A stretch of 64,000 nucleotides of DNA from Saussurea involucrata (Eukaryota > Streptophyta > Magnoliopsida > Asterales > Asteraceae), in NCBI GenBank assembly GCA_033807775.1, contig CM066314.1, positions 149,843,429-149,907,428 of the forward strand, written 5' to 3'. Positions 20,815-30,412 of this stretch are shown one piece after another. The notes under the pieces are model-generated. The model was not told where the DNA came from. It saw only the letters and a program-made list of their open reading frames with translations, and did no database searches. The position numbers and the translations under genes are program-made. Position 1 is the stretch's first letter. Each line of letters begins with the position of its first letter.

Positions 20815-21990
20815 TGTTAGACAACCTAGGGGGGGGGTAAGGTTGTATTTAAAAACTTTTACTTTCAAAAATTCTTTTATAAATAAATACAGTACGGAAA
20901 CAGTAAAAATAAATCAGAGTATACAAATAATAAAGAAGAGTGTAAATATAAACAAATACACAGAGATTATATAAATAAATATAAATGCAAAGCAGTTTAT
21001 ATAAACAAATATAATAAAGCACAGCGGAATAAATAAAGAGATAAATGTTAGAGATACTTGACACCGAGATTTACTGATTTACCACCAACTGTGATAAACC
21101 AGCAGCCGAGACACTTCTCGACACGATCCAAATAAATGTATTCTTTACGGTAGAACACAAACCAAATACAAAGGAATTTGTAATAGTTTCTCAAGCCTCT
21201 GCTATGAGATAAACAGGATCACACACCCGTTATTCAAATACTTACAAGAGGAGTATAACTCACAATGGGTAATCACTCTTGTATAATATCTCACACTTGG
21301 ATATTTTATAAAAAATGTTTTATAAAATATATATATTATAAATGAGAGAGCTGAGAGTGTGGTTGCTGCTTGTTGTTACTGTTATGTGGTCTACTTTTCT
21401 TCATCACCAGCAAGCATCATTTATATATAGCAACCCACTTCCAACGGATACATGAGGTGGCGGTATACCGCCAAATGCACGCGGTATACCGTGCAGATAC
21501 TGACACACCAACGGCTACAAGAGGTGGCGGTATACCGCCTTGCACACCGCGGTATACCGCGGTCAGAAAGTACAAAGGGCAGGCTGCACGCAGGTCCTTC
21601 TTTCGGCTGAAGACACTTCTTCAATAAATGCAAACAGTAAAATAGCATAGGAAACTGATTTTTGAGTTGACAAAAAAGGTTTAAAGATTATTTTAATAAA
21701 AATTAATAAAACTTTAGTTTTAAATAATTTTAAATATCTTTAATTAAAAACAGTTTAGGGTTTTATAAATATCCAAGTGGTATATTATTTTAGGGTGCTT
21801 ATCATTATTAGTTATAAACAATGATGACGACGTAAACACTTCCGTCTTGAACCCTTCAGATAAAAACTTCGTGTTCTTCAACAACTGCACACTTGGATTA
21901 AATTGTTAGACAAACAATAATGCGGTGTGTTTGTAATCATCAAAATAAATATATATAAATATATAGAGATGTGGTACACTTGCACCAACA
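20815..21990 (-). repeat. TRG 3' LTR
   Basis: The LTR is 1,176 bp; on the minus strand it starts TGTTGGTGCAAG and ends GGTTGTCTAACA. A tract of 9 C lies near its 3' end. The U3 promoter, with four GGTATACC palindromes just upstream of a TATA box, is described separately. It is nearly identical to the other LTR. Confidence 0.92.
21420..21563 (-). promoter_or_regulatory. TRG LTR promoter: TATA box with four GGTATACC palindromes
   Basis: On the minus strand a TATA box (TATATATAAA, 21429-21420) is preceded upstream by four palindromic sites: GGCGGTATACCGCC (21459-21472), GCGGTATACCGTGC (21481-21494), GGCGGTATACCGCC (21526-21539) and the perfect 18-mer ACCGCGGTATACCGCGGT (21546-21563). The set is conserved in the second LTR at 25208-25312. 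Position and symmetry suggest binding sites for a dimeric transcription factor. This is inference; I do not recognise the factor. Confidence 0.6.
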
Positions 21991-22007
21991 ATCTCCCCCT
22001 TTTTGAT
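21991..22007 (-). other. TRG polypurine tract
   Basis: On the minus strand AAAAAGGGGGAGAT abuts the 3' LTR start TGTTGG. It differs by one or two bases from the SIRE-1 and SIRE-D tracts, and the upstream TCATNNTCAAA is shared as well. Confidence 0.85.
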
Positions 22008-22613
22008 GATGACAAACACAACCGCTAAGCAAGAGCATGTGCGGTTTCTCTCCCCCGTTTGTCGAAACAAAAAGGGTCAAGAAAGACGGTATGCTTCCCC
22101 TCGAGAGATGCTCCCCCTCAAAATATGCATATAATTGAGAGAGCATAAACTCATGGGTAAAAGAGCTAAAACGCTCCCCCTCAAATTAATAACGATATCA
22201 ATTTGATTTTATAAAATTTGAGGGATAAAATAAAATGCAAAAAGCAATAGAGACAAAGATATACAAACCAATACGAAACACTTGCACCAAAACGGATCTT
22301 AAGGCTTCAATTTTCGGTTAATTTTATGTGAGCAAAAATTACCACGTATTATGTCCTCGTCAGGGAACACGTATTATATCCTCGTCAGGAAACCACGTAT
22401 TATAACCTCGGCAGGTAACCACGTATTATAACCTCGGCAGGTAACCACGTATTATAACCTCGGCAGGTAACACCTACAAAAGGCAAAGAAAATATTTCGT
22501 GGTACCCTTTTCTTATGGGTCCTTTTAACAGTTAGTATAAAACATAAACTGCAAAAAAAATATGTTGTCGACATAAAACAAACACGACAAACATACAAAA
22601 CCATAAAAATGGT
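22008..22613 (-). other. TRG 3' untranslated region with 27-bp tandem repeats
   Basis: This non-coding stretch lies between the gag stop and the polypurine tract. Five to six imperfect copies of a roughly 27-bp unit containing CCACGTATTATAACCTCGGC occupy 22341-22470. CCCCCTC words, complement of purine tracts, recur near 22085-22180. No coding potential is seen. Confidence 0.7.
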
Positions 22614-24509
22614 TTAAAACCATAAACGCATTCCACCCGGATTATCAACATTAAACATTCCTTTCGGAATCCATTTTCTAACCATTTTAATTTTGCGATT
22701 GTATTTATCATACACATAAAATGAAGCATTTATATTCGCATTAGGTCTAGAAAAATTACTATTATACATACGAGCATACGGTTTCCTCCCATAATTCACA
22801 TTTTTCATTTTTGACATATATGGGGGTTTTCTCGTATTAACTTTAGGAGATGCAAAAAATCTTTTAATGGGTTTACACGAACATTTATCAACACATGTAT
22901 CGGAACCAATGCCTTTACGACAATTTATACGATTAGGCATATTTAGCATTTTAAGCACTTTATCATTGCTACTATTAAAAGCATTTGCTAATAAGTCATT
23001 TTTCTCATGCGATTTACATTTAGCATTTAAACATGCAACTTCATTTTCAAGAGACTCGCATTTTGTACATGCAACACTTTCATTTTTATTTTCACTTAAG
23101 CATGCAATTTTATCATTTAAAATAACACAAGATTTACAAACATCTTTTTCACTTAATTTATTTTCTAATTTAGTGATAACATCTAAATCATGAGCAGATT
23201 TTTGTTTACCGTCATCTATTTCCTTTTTATATACAGATACGGTTTCTTTTAAATTAGAAATTTCATCTTTATATTTATTTGCGAGAGCAGCCATATCATG
23301 AAATGATTTATATAATTCGTCAAGATTATTTTCATCGTCACTATAATAATTATCACTATAATTATTATCATAATTATTTTTAGAAGAATATGATGAAGAT
23401 ACCTCATTATCATGGTCAGCCATGAAACAAAAATTTTTGGCCTCATTTATGCTTGCGCTCAACGCGCCTCCAACTAAAGCTTTTGGTGTGTTGATTTGTT
23501 TTGCTCGTTTCGGACACACACTTGCATAGTGATCCTTGTCACCACACACATAGCAAAAGCCTTTCTTTTTATTGGCTTTTTCATCGTCGCTAGATTCGTC
23601 ATATTTGTCTTCACTTTTATGGACGTTGCGACTTTGGTTTTTACCACCACGACGGTAGTCTCCATTTTCTTGAAACCTATCATTTTTGGCAAACTTTTTG
23701 TTAGATAAAAGTTTAGAAAGTTTTCTTACCAACTTGACTAAATCGTCAAGATTTTCGGGTTCGTCATCCGAGGAACTTGCATCTTCCTCCTCTTCTTTTT
23801 CTTTCTCATCTTTAGAGGCAACGGCTTCTAAAGCTATGGATTTCTTTTTGACTTGCTCCCGGACCTGATTTCTTTTTAGTGCAATTTCGTGCACTTTAAG
23901 ATTGCCGATGAGATCATCGAGCTTCATAGTTGCGAGATCTCGGGAGTCTTCCAAGGATGTGATTTTTGCCATCCACTCCGAAGGAAGTGCTCGAAGAATT
24001 TTCCTTACATAATCCTCATTAGGATAAGTACGACCTAATCTCTTCAAAGTAGTCATAATGAGGTTAAAACGTTTAAACATTGAGTCGATTGACTCATCTT
24101 TTGACATTTCAAATAATTCATAATCATGAACAAGAATATTTATTTTAGAGCTTTTAACTTGAGTATTTCCACGATGAGTGTCGCTCAAGCTTTGCCAGAT
24201 TTGATTAGCAGTTTTATAAGTATAAACTCTTTCAATTTCATCGGAAGTTAAAGCAGCATATAATATATTTTTAGCTTCAAAATTTAAACAATAATGAGAT
24301 TCTTCAGCGGGAGTCCAATCTTTTATGGGTTTATCAACAATAAGATCATTTTCAACTTTGGTTGGTCTAAAATTCCCATTTTCTATAATATCCCAAATTT
24401 TTTGACTTTTGCCACGAACGTGACATTCAAACAGCTCGGCCCAAATGCCAAACTTTTCAGTATCTATCAAAGGAGGTTTAGAAAACACAAAATTAGTTTG
24501 TTGAGCCAT
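22614..24509 (-). CDS. TRG Gag polyprotein, intact
   Basis: The 631-residue open frame starts at the first ATG downstream of the PBS and has no stop or frameshift. Residues about 10-210 are a Copia gag core: IWAELFECHVRG, the DWTPAEESHYCLNFEAKNIL block, TANQIWQSLSDTHRG, and the LGRTYPNEDYVRKILRALP segment. A charged Glu/Ser stretch follows, then one zinc knuckle CYVCGDKDHYASVC near residues 318-331, then coiled-coil repeats containing unusual paired cysteines (CKSC, CTKC). It ends with RKWIPKGM, the motif that in complete Copia elements closes gag before protease. The protein would bind RNA and build particles but has no catalytic part. Confidence 0.92.
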   Translation of the reverse strand: MAQQTNFVFSKPPLIDTEKFGIWAELFECHVRGKSQKIWDIIENGNFRPTKVENDLIVDKPIKDWTPAEESHYCLNFEAKNILYAALTSDEIERVYTYKTANQIWQSLSDTHRGNTQVKSSKINILVHDYELFEMSKDESIDSMFKRFNLIMTTLKRLGRTYPNEDYVRKILRALPSEWMAKITSLEDSRDLATMKLDDLIGNLKVHEIALKRNQVREQVKKKSIALEAVASKDEKEKEEEEDASSSDDEPENLDDLVKLVRKLSKLLSNKKFAKNDRFQENGDYRRGGKNQSRNVHKSEDKYDESSDDEKANKKKGFCYVCGDKDHYASVCPKRAKQINTPKALVGGALSASINEAKNFCFMADHDNEVSSSYSSKNNYDNNYSDNYYSDDENNLDELYKSFHDMAALANKYKDEISNLKETVSVYKKEIDDGKQKSAHDLDVITKLENKLSEKDVCKSCVILNDKIACLSENKNESVACTKCESLENEVACLNAKCKSHEKNDLLANAFNSSNDKVLKMLNMPNRINCRKGIGSDTCVDKCSCKPIKRFFASPKVNTRKPPYMSKMKNVNYGRKPYARMYNSNFSRPNANINASFYVYDKYNRKIKMVRKWIPKGMFNVDNPGGMRLWF

Positions 24510-24547
24510 TAAAAAAAATATTTAAACAGAAAATTTTTGAAAGACCT

Positions 24548-24559
24548 GCTCTGATACCA
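24548..24559 (-). other. TRG primer binding site
   Basis: GCTCTGATACCA on the plus strand is the complement of TGGTATCAGAGC, two bases inside the 5' LTR on the minus strand. Confidence 0.92.
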
Positions 24560-24561
24560 AA

Positions 24562-25739
24562 TGTTAGACAACCTAGGGGGGGGGGGTAAGGTTGTATTTA
24601 AAAACTTTTACTTTCAAAAATTCTTTTATAAATAAATACAGTACGGAAACAGTAAAAATAAATCAGAGTATACAAATAATAAAGAAGAGTGTAAATATAA
24701 ACAAATACACAGAGATTATATAAATAAATATAAATGCAAAGCAGTTTATATAAACAAATATAATAAAGCACAGCGGAATAAATAAAGAGATAAAGGTTAG
24801 AGATACTTGACACAGAGATTTACTGATTTACCACCAACTGTGATAAACCAGCAGCCGAGACACTTCTCGACACGATCCAAATAAATGTATTCTTTACGGT
24901 AGAACACAAACCAAATACAAAGGAATTTGTAATAGTTTCTCAAGCCTCTGCTATGAGATAAACAGGATCACACACCCGTTATTCAAATACTTACAAGAGG
25001 AGTATAACTCACAATGGGTAATCACTCTTGTATAATATCTCACACTTGGATATTTTATAAAAAATGTTTTATAAAATATATATATTATAAATGAGAGAGC
25101 TGAGAGTGTGGTTGCTGCTTGTTGTTACTGTTATGTGGTCTACTTTTCTTCATCACCAGCAAGCATCATTTATATATAGCAACCCACTTCCAACGGATAC
25201 ATGAGGTGGCGGTATACCGCCAAATGCACGCGGTATACCGTGCAGATACTGACACACCAACGGCTACAAGAGGTGGCGGTATACCGCCTTGCACACCGCG
25301 GTATACCGCGGTCAGAAAGTACAAAGGGCAGGCTGCACGCAGGTCCTTCTTTCGGCTGAAGACACTTCTTCAATAAATGCAAACAGTAAAATAGCATAGG
25401 AAACTGATTTTTGAGTTGACAAAAAAGGTTTAAAGATTATTTTAATAAAAATTAATAAAACTTTAGTTTTAAATAATTTTAAATATCTTTAATTAAAAAC
25501 AGTTTAGGGTTTTATAAATATCCAAGTGGTATATTATTTTAGGGTGCTTATCATTATTAGTTATAAACAATGATGACGACGTAAACACTTCCGTCTTGAA
25601 CCCTTCAGATAAAAACTTCGTGTTCTTCAACAACTGCACACTTGGATTAAATTGTTAGACAAACAATAATGCGGTGTGTTTGTAATCATCAAAATAAATA
25701 TATATAAATATATAGAGATGTGGTACACTTGCACCAACA
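24562..25739 (-). repeat. TRG 5' LTR
   Basis: The LTR is 1,178 bp and is the transcribing LTR for the minus-strand gag. It is nearly identical to 20815-21990, with the same palindrome cluster (25208-25312) and TATA box. The C tract near its end is 11 long. Confidence 0.92.
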
Positions 25740-25744
25740 GATTA

Positions 25745-26865
25745 AAGGTCCGCAAATTTGTCTGATATGTTTTTAGCATAATTCCACGGTATCAAGAGAT
25801 TTTTAAGTTTTTTTATTGATTTCGAGAGATTTTTTTGGTACTTACTTTGGTTTTTTAGTTGGTGTGGGAACAAACGGAAGAACACCAGGGAAACTATGAT
25901 GGAAAGAAAAAAAATGTTTTTAAGCTATGAAAAAATGTTTCGTTTTTCTTTTTAGTGGAGGACCATCACCCCACCTTTTGCATGTTGCATTCGCCCCTGG
26001 ATGGAAAGAATACATTTTTGTTAGCTTAGGCATATGTCCTAGTTTAATGTCATGTCAAACATGGGACAACAATTTTTGTATTGGTTCGTCTTGTCCTACG
26101 AACCATGGGGAACATGCATGGACAGTTTGCGGGTAACAAGAGGTACCCCTAATTCTAGAGTACTAATAACGATGACAGAAGTCTGTATGAAAATTTTAAC
26201 ATTATATTATTGAACAAACAAGAAAGATCAACATTTTTTTTAATCTAATGACTCATTGTGTTAGAAATTGCCATTCTTGACTTTAACATATTCCCCAACA
26301 TACCTTGTACTATCAAGAATTAAGATTGTTATTCTAAGTTGATCCTTAAGCCTAGGTAGGTTATATTTAACTTAAATATACCTTGGTTTAGCAATAAGAA
26401 ACCAAAACCAACCAACCAACATCACGAACACGACACCTAAATGATTGCTCCATGTTTATAGTTAACATTCAAAAGGTTTGCCTAGACGTAACCGTTCTTC
26501 AAAAAAGAAGACGTGATGTCGTGATCGGCAAACAATCACTAATCAAGTACTCTTGCTCAGAAGATGAACACGTGACTAAACAACCACAATAAGTTAGCAT
26601 TTGGTATGCAATATGGAAATAAATATTATGATTTATAAAATGGGGATGGAATCAAGAATTCCTAAGCGTATTATCTCTTTTTTATTTTTAGAGTAAATTG
26701 CAAATTTCGTCTTTGAGGTTTGGTGAAAATTACGAAAAATATATCTTCAAAAAATTACACTCAACCACGGCCAACCTTGGGGAGGGTGGGACGGGGCACG
26801 TACCCAGGGCCCAAATATATTAAGGGTCCAAATTTTTTAGTATATAGTTTAAAATATTTAGTATA
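25745..26865. other. Unassigned DNA right of TRG
   Basis: No gene is present. The first 250 bases continue the unclassified repeat cut by TRG; its far end may be GTGGAGGACCATCACC...GCCCCTGG near 25955-26000. A phrase common in plant repeats, AGTAAATTGCAAATTTCGTC, lies at about 26692. The rest has no recognisable content. Confidence 0.35.
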
Positions 26866-26868
26866 TAA

Positions 26869-27255
26869 GAGCATCTCCAACAGGTTTTCTATAATTTTTC
26901 TAAAATATATAAGCAAAAGTTAAAGTCTCTAAAAATAATTATATTCATCTCCAACAGATTCTCTATTTTAGAAATTTTAACACATTTTATATTTATATAA
27001 TATTCTCTAATTTATCTTACCAATACAATTTTTAAAAAAAGTTAATATAAAATGATAAAAGTTCAATCTCATTGATGGAATTGAATAAAATAATCATTTC
27101 TCTCTCCTACCACCAAGTTTTAGAGAATTCTCTAAACTTGGAAAATTTTCAAGTTTTTTCTATTATAACAAACACGATAGCAAAGCTGTTTGAGAGGTTT
27201 AGGGAACAAAAAAACTCAGTATTTTCTATTTTAGCAAAGTTGTTGGAAAGACTCT
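26869..27255. mobile_element. GAGCATCTCC-family MITE
   Basis: The left end GAGCATCTCCAACAGG and right end (complement) GAGTCTTTCCAACAAC are flanked by TAA (26866-26868, 27256-27258). It is 387 bp, A/T-rich and non-coding. It shares internal words with the older copy at 18491-19798. The 3-bp TAA duplication suggests PIF/Harbinger mobilisation. Confidence 0.65.
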
Positions 27256-27258
27256 AAT

Positions 27259-27609
27259 AAGATCCAAGTAGAATGTAGTAGATGACAAGGCCCAAAATTA
27301 TATTAACTAATTACATTGGAGAAAGGAAAAAAAAATGGTCATTTGTTAGTTATTGCTTATTCCCTTAAGTTTTTTATCTGGTACCAAGGTTCAATGCAAT
27401 AAGTTATCTCTGTCTGTTTGACTATGTGCTCCAACAATTCAATAGTTACTGTTATTTGCTTATGTTGTTTACCTAACTACTTATATTGTTTATGTTGTTG
27501 GCTATTTTTATCTATTTTTGTTTCTATAGTGTATGTTGGTTATTTTTTTCTATAGTTGATATTATACTGTTGTTTGACGGTCCACTGTTGTTATTTAGCT
27601 ATGAGTTTT
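27259..27609. other. Unassigned AT-rich spacer
   Basis: T-rich DNA with TTTATGTTGTT-like runs. No gene, RNA or recognisable repeat boundary is seen. Confidence 0.3.
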
Positions 27610-27790
27610 CGGGCTAATGTACACGCACCGACTAATCCCCCAGACGACCACGAATGGACAAATGGCCTAGAGTTATCGCATGTGAACCTCCATGGCCACA
27701 AGGATTTTGGCAATGCTTGAATTCGAACCCGCAGAAAATGAGATTTCCACTATAGCCCTTAGCCTTACCAGTGCGCCACAACCCCTGTGG
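27610..27790 (-). mobile_element. Probable tRNA-derived SINE
   Basis: On the minus strand there is a Pol III A-box-like TGGCGCACTGGTAAGG (27778-27763) and, about 31 bases downstream, a B-box-like GGGTTCGAATTC (27730-27719). This is the spacing and wording of the tRNA-related head of plant SINEs. It does not fold as a full tRNA gene, and unrelated sequence continues downstream to about 27610. The 3' end and target duplication are not clear. Confidence 0.55.
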
Positions 27791-28242
27791 TTAATTCCAT
27801 GTGTGTGATTTTTTTGGGTGAAGGGTTTTTATCGAATTCTAGGAATATTATTCGTATTCTTAGATGTTTTTCACTTATCTCGGGACTTTAAATTAATCTT
27901 CATAAAAACAAATCTTTTGGTATGGGGGTGGGATCGCTTGAAATCGAGCGCATAGTCTCTTGTGTTAAGTGTGGTGGATCAAAGCTTCATTTTTTTTGTA
28001 TTTATGTTTAACCATTGGGGGTAATATGTCCAAAATGGAGGATTAGAAGGTGGTGTTCGCTAAAAATTGTGGCCAAACTTTCTAATTTGAAAGTTAAAAC
28101 TCTTTCGGTTGGTGGTTAGGTTACTCTTTTAAAGTTCGTCTTGGGGAGCCTTCCTACTTACTTCATGTATATTTACAAAGTTCCAAGGTCGGTTGATAAA
28201 TGCTTGGAATCTTTGCGGAATAGATTCTTTATTGGTGGTGAT

Positions 28243-29257
28243 TAGGGGTGTAAATGAGACGAGACAACTCGCGAGCTACTCGAGATCGACTCGGTCAAAA
28301 CTCGGTCAACACTCGACTCGAATGTGCTCGACTCGAACTCGAGCTCGACTCGACATACTAACGAGTCGAGTCGAGCTACCCGATACTCGACTCGATAAGC
28401 TCGCGAGATACTCGAATTAATTTCATATATAATAAAGTTTATATTATTATTATATTTATCAATTATAATTAATAAAAAAAATTAAATTTAAATTTAAATT
28501 GAAAATCTTACCTAACCCGCCTAAATGAAGGGTTCTTTAAAAAAAATCTTTTTATTTTTGATTAAAATTCAGCAACTAAAAGAACTAAAGAAACCCTAGT
28601 AGCAACTTTTCTTCCATTTGACCATTTCCATTTTAGAGTGCCGCCAGCCACCTCCTTCCTCTCTATTAGACGAGTCGACGACCACCAGAGCCGGTGACGC
28701 CGACCAGAGCCGCGACGAACAGCGGCGAGCCGACAACCTCCTTCCTCTCTCTTTCTCTCAGTATGTTACTCTCTCTTTCTTGATCGATTTTTAGTTTTTT
28801 TTGGTTAATCTGCATATAAATCGATTGGAGATGCTCATGGTTCTTTTTCTTATTAATCTGATTGGAGCACGTAAATCCTTGTATTTTGAAGCATAGTTTT
28901 TGAAGCAGCTGCAACAGAGCAGTGATACAAAATTAAAGAAAAAAACAAATGAACACTAGCAATGACATTCTTTCGTTAAAAAAGTTCGAGCTTGGTTCGA
29001 GCTCGAGTTCGAGTTCGAGCTCGAGTTCGAGCTTGAAACGAGCTTGAAACGAGTTCGAGTTCGAGTTCGAGCTTGAAACGAGCTTGAAACGAGTTCGAGT
29101 TCGAGTTCGAGCTCGGGAATTAGGTTTCGAGTCGAGTTCGAGTTTGGGTTTTTACTACTCGCGAGTTTTCGAGTCGAGTTCGAGCTCGAGTATTGGTTTT
29201 CGAGTTCGAGTCGAGTATACTAATACTCGAGCTCGACTCACATCATTTACACCCCTA
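28243..29257. mobile_element. Non-autonomous hAT element with CTCGAG-type subterminal repeats
   Basis: The inverted ends TAGGGGTGTAAATGA and TCATTTACACCCCTA are perfect, and an exact 8-bp duplication GTGGTGAT flanks it (28235-28242, 29258-29265). Both ends carry dense GAGCTCGA/ACTCGAG/GTTCGAG words (28260-28420, 28985-29240). The middle, about 28560-28920, looks like a captured or retained leader: it has CT-rich untranslated-type sequence, a GC-rich stretch and an intron-like T-rich region. No transposase is encoded. Confidence 0.88.
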
Positions 29258-29279
29258 GTGGTGATGTAGAGGAAAATAA

Positions 29280-30412
29280 GGGTGCGTTTGGTTCGCATAA
29301 TGTTTTTTGATGGAATGGAATCTGTCAAAGGAATTTGACTTTGAAGGAATTGGAATGGAATGTTATCAGGTTTGACCACGTGTTTGGTTGACATACATTG
29401 GAATGGAATCTGCTAAAGGAATTGAATTTTGTTTGTTTAGTTCACATAATGTAGCTTTGGAATTAGAATTAAATATTAGTTAATGATCAAAATACCCTTT
29501 TTGAAAATTTGAACCATCGGTGAAGGTCGGCGGTGGTGGATCAGAACGGTGGTGGCCGACGGTGGTTCAGGTCGGAGGCAGTTCAGGTCGGTGGTGGTCG
29601 GCGGCGGCTTAGAACGGTGGTGGTCAGCGGTGGTTCAGGTCGGTGGTGTTCGGCGACGACTTAGAACGATGGTGGTCAGTGGTGGTTCAGGTCGGTGGTG
29701 GTCGGCGGTGGTTGAGATCGGTGGCGGTCGGCGGTGGTGGTCCATAACGGTGGTGGTCGGCGGCGGTTCAGGTCGGTGGTGGTCGGCGGCGGCTTAGAAC
29801 GGTGGTGGTCAGCGATGGTTCAGGTCGGTGGTGGTCGGCGGCGGCTTAGAGCGATGGTGGTCAGCGGTGGTTTAGGTCGGTGGTGGTCGGCGACAGCTTA
29901 GAGCGGTGGTGGTCAGTGGTGGTTCAGGTCAGTGGTGGTCGGCGGCGGCTTAGAACGGTGGTGGTCAGCGATGGTTCAGGTCGGTGGTGGTCGGCGACGG
30001 CTTAGAACCGTGGTGGTCAGCGGTGGTTTAAGTCGGTGGTGGTCGGCGACGGCTTAGAACGGTGGTGATCAACGGTGGTTCAGGTCGGTGGCGGTTGGTG
30101 GTGGCTGAGATCGGTGGTGGTCGACGGTGGTTCATAACGGTGGTGGCCGTCGGTGGTGGACGGCGGTGGTTCAGAACGGTGGTGGTCGGAGTAGGAAAGA
30201 TGGGGATAGTTTTGTCTTTTTGAGAAAATTGGGTGGAATGGAATTGAATTCCTTCTCATTTGTGATGGAATGACCAAATCCATGAATGGTGGAATGTGTG
30301 GAATTCAATTCCATTCCATAGGTAACCAAACGCCCGGACGGAATTTAGTCAATGGAATTGATCATTCCAATTCCTTCCAATTGCATCGGAATCATGCGAA
30401 CCAAACACACCC
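29280..30412. mobile_element. Non-autonomous PIF/Harbinger-type element with internal minisatellite
   Basis: The left end GGGTGCGTTTGGTTCGCAT and right end (complement) GGGTGTGTTTGGTTCGCAT differ at one base, and the 3-bp duplication TAA flanks them (29277-29279, 30413-30415). The centre (about 29520-30200) is a minisatellite of GGTGGTCGGCGG/GTTCAGGTCGGTGG units. No transposase is encoded. It sits 22 bp from the neighbouring hAT derivative. Confidence 0.85.
29520..30200. repeat. GGTGGTCGGCGG minisatellite
   Basis: About a dozen imperfect copies of a roughly 55-60-bp unit alternate GGTGGTGGTCGGCGG with GTTCAGGTCGG or GCTTAGAACGG. Open frames through it are Gly/Trp/Val-rich and arise from repetition, not from a gene. 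Confidence 0.8.

Larger units (their letters stand above)
20815..25739 (-). mobile_element. TRG: gag-only Copia LTR retrotransposon (TR-GAG type), very young
   Basis: Two LTRs (20815-21990 and 24562-25739) flank a 2.57-kb interior, with target duplication GATTA on both sides (20810-20814, 25740-25744). On the minus strand the order is 5' LTR, initiator tRNA-Met PBS, one intact gag ORF, a repeat-containing 3' region, polypurine tract, 3' LTR. No protease, integrase, RT or RNase H exists anywhere inside. By eye the LTRs differ by only two substitutions and the length of one poly-G run (9 versus 11), so it inserted recently. Known terminal-repeat elements with only a gag (TR-GAG) depend on enzymes in trans; the SIRE-like PPT and LTR end suggest SIRE-type helpers. 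Confidence 0.9.

Noticed and set aside
21370..21627. 85-codon open frame repeated at 25119-25376
   Set aside because: It is duplicated only because it lies in both TRG LTRs; it overlaps the palindromic promoter and has no domain.
22341..22470. Evenly spaced direct repeats resembling a CRISPR array
   Set aside because: There are no unique spacers, the units run head to tail, the host is a plant, and the array lies in the 3' region of an LTR element.
29549..29797. Gly/Trp/Val-rich open frame
   Set aside because: It is generated by the GGTGGTCGGCGG minisatellite, and other frames are equally open.
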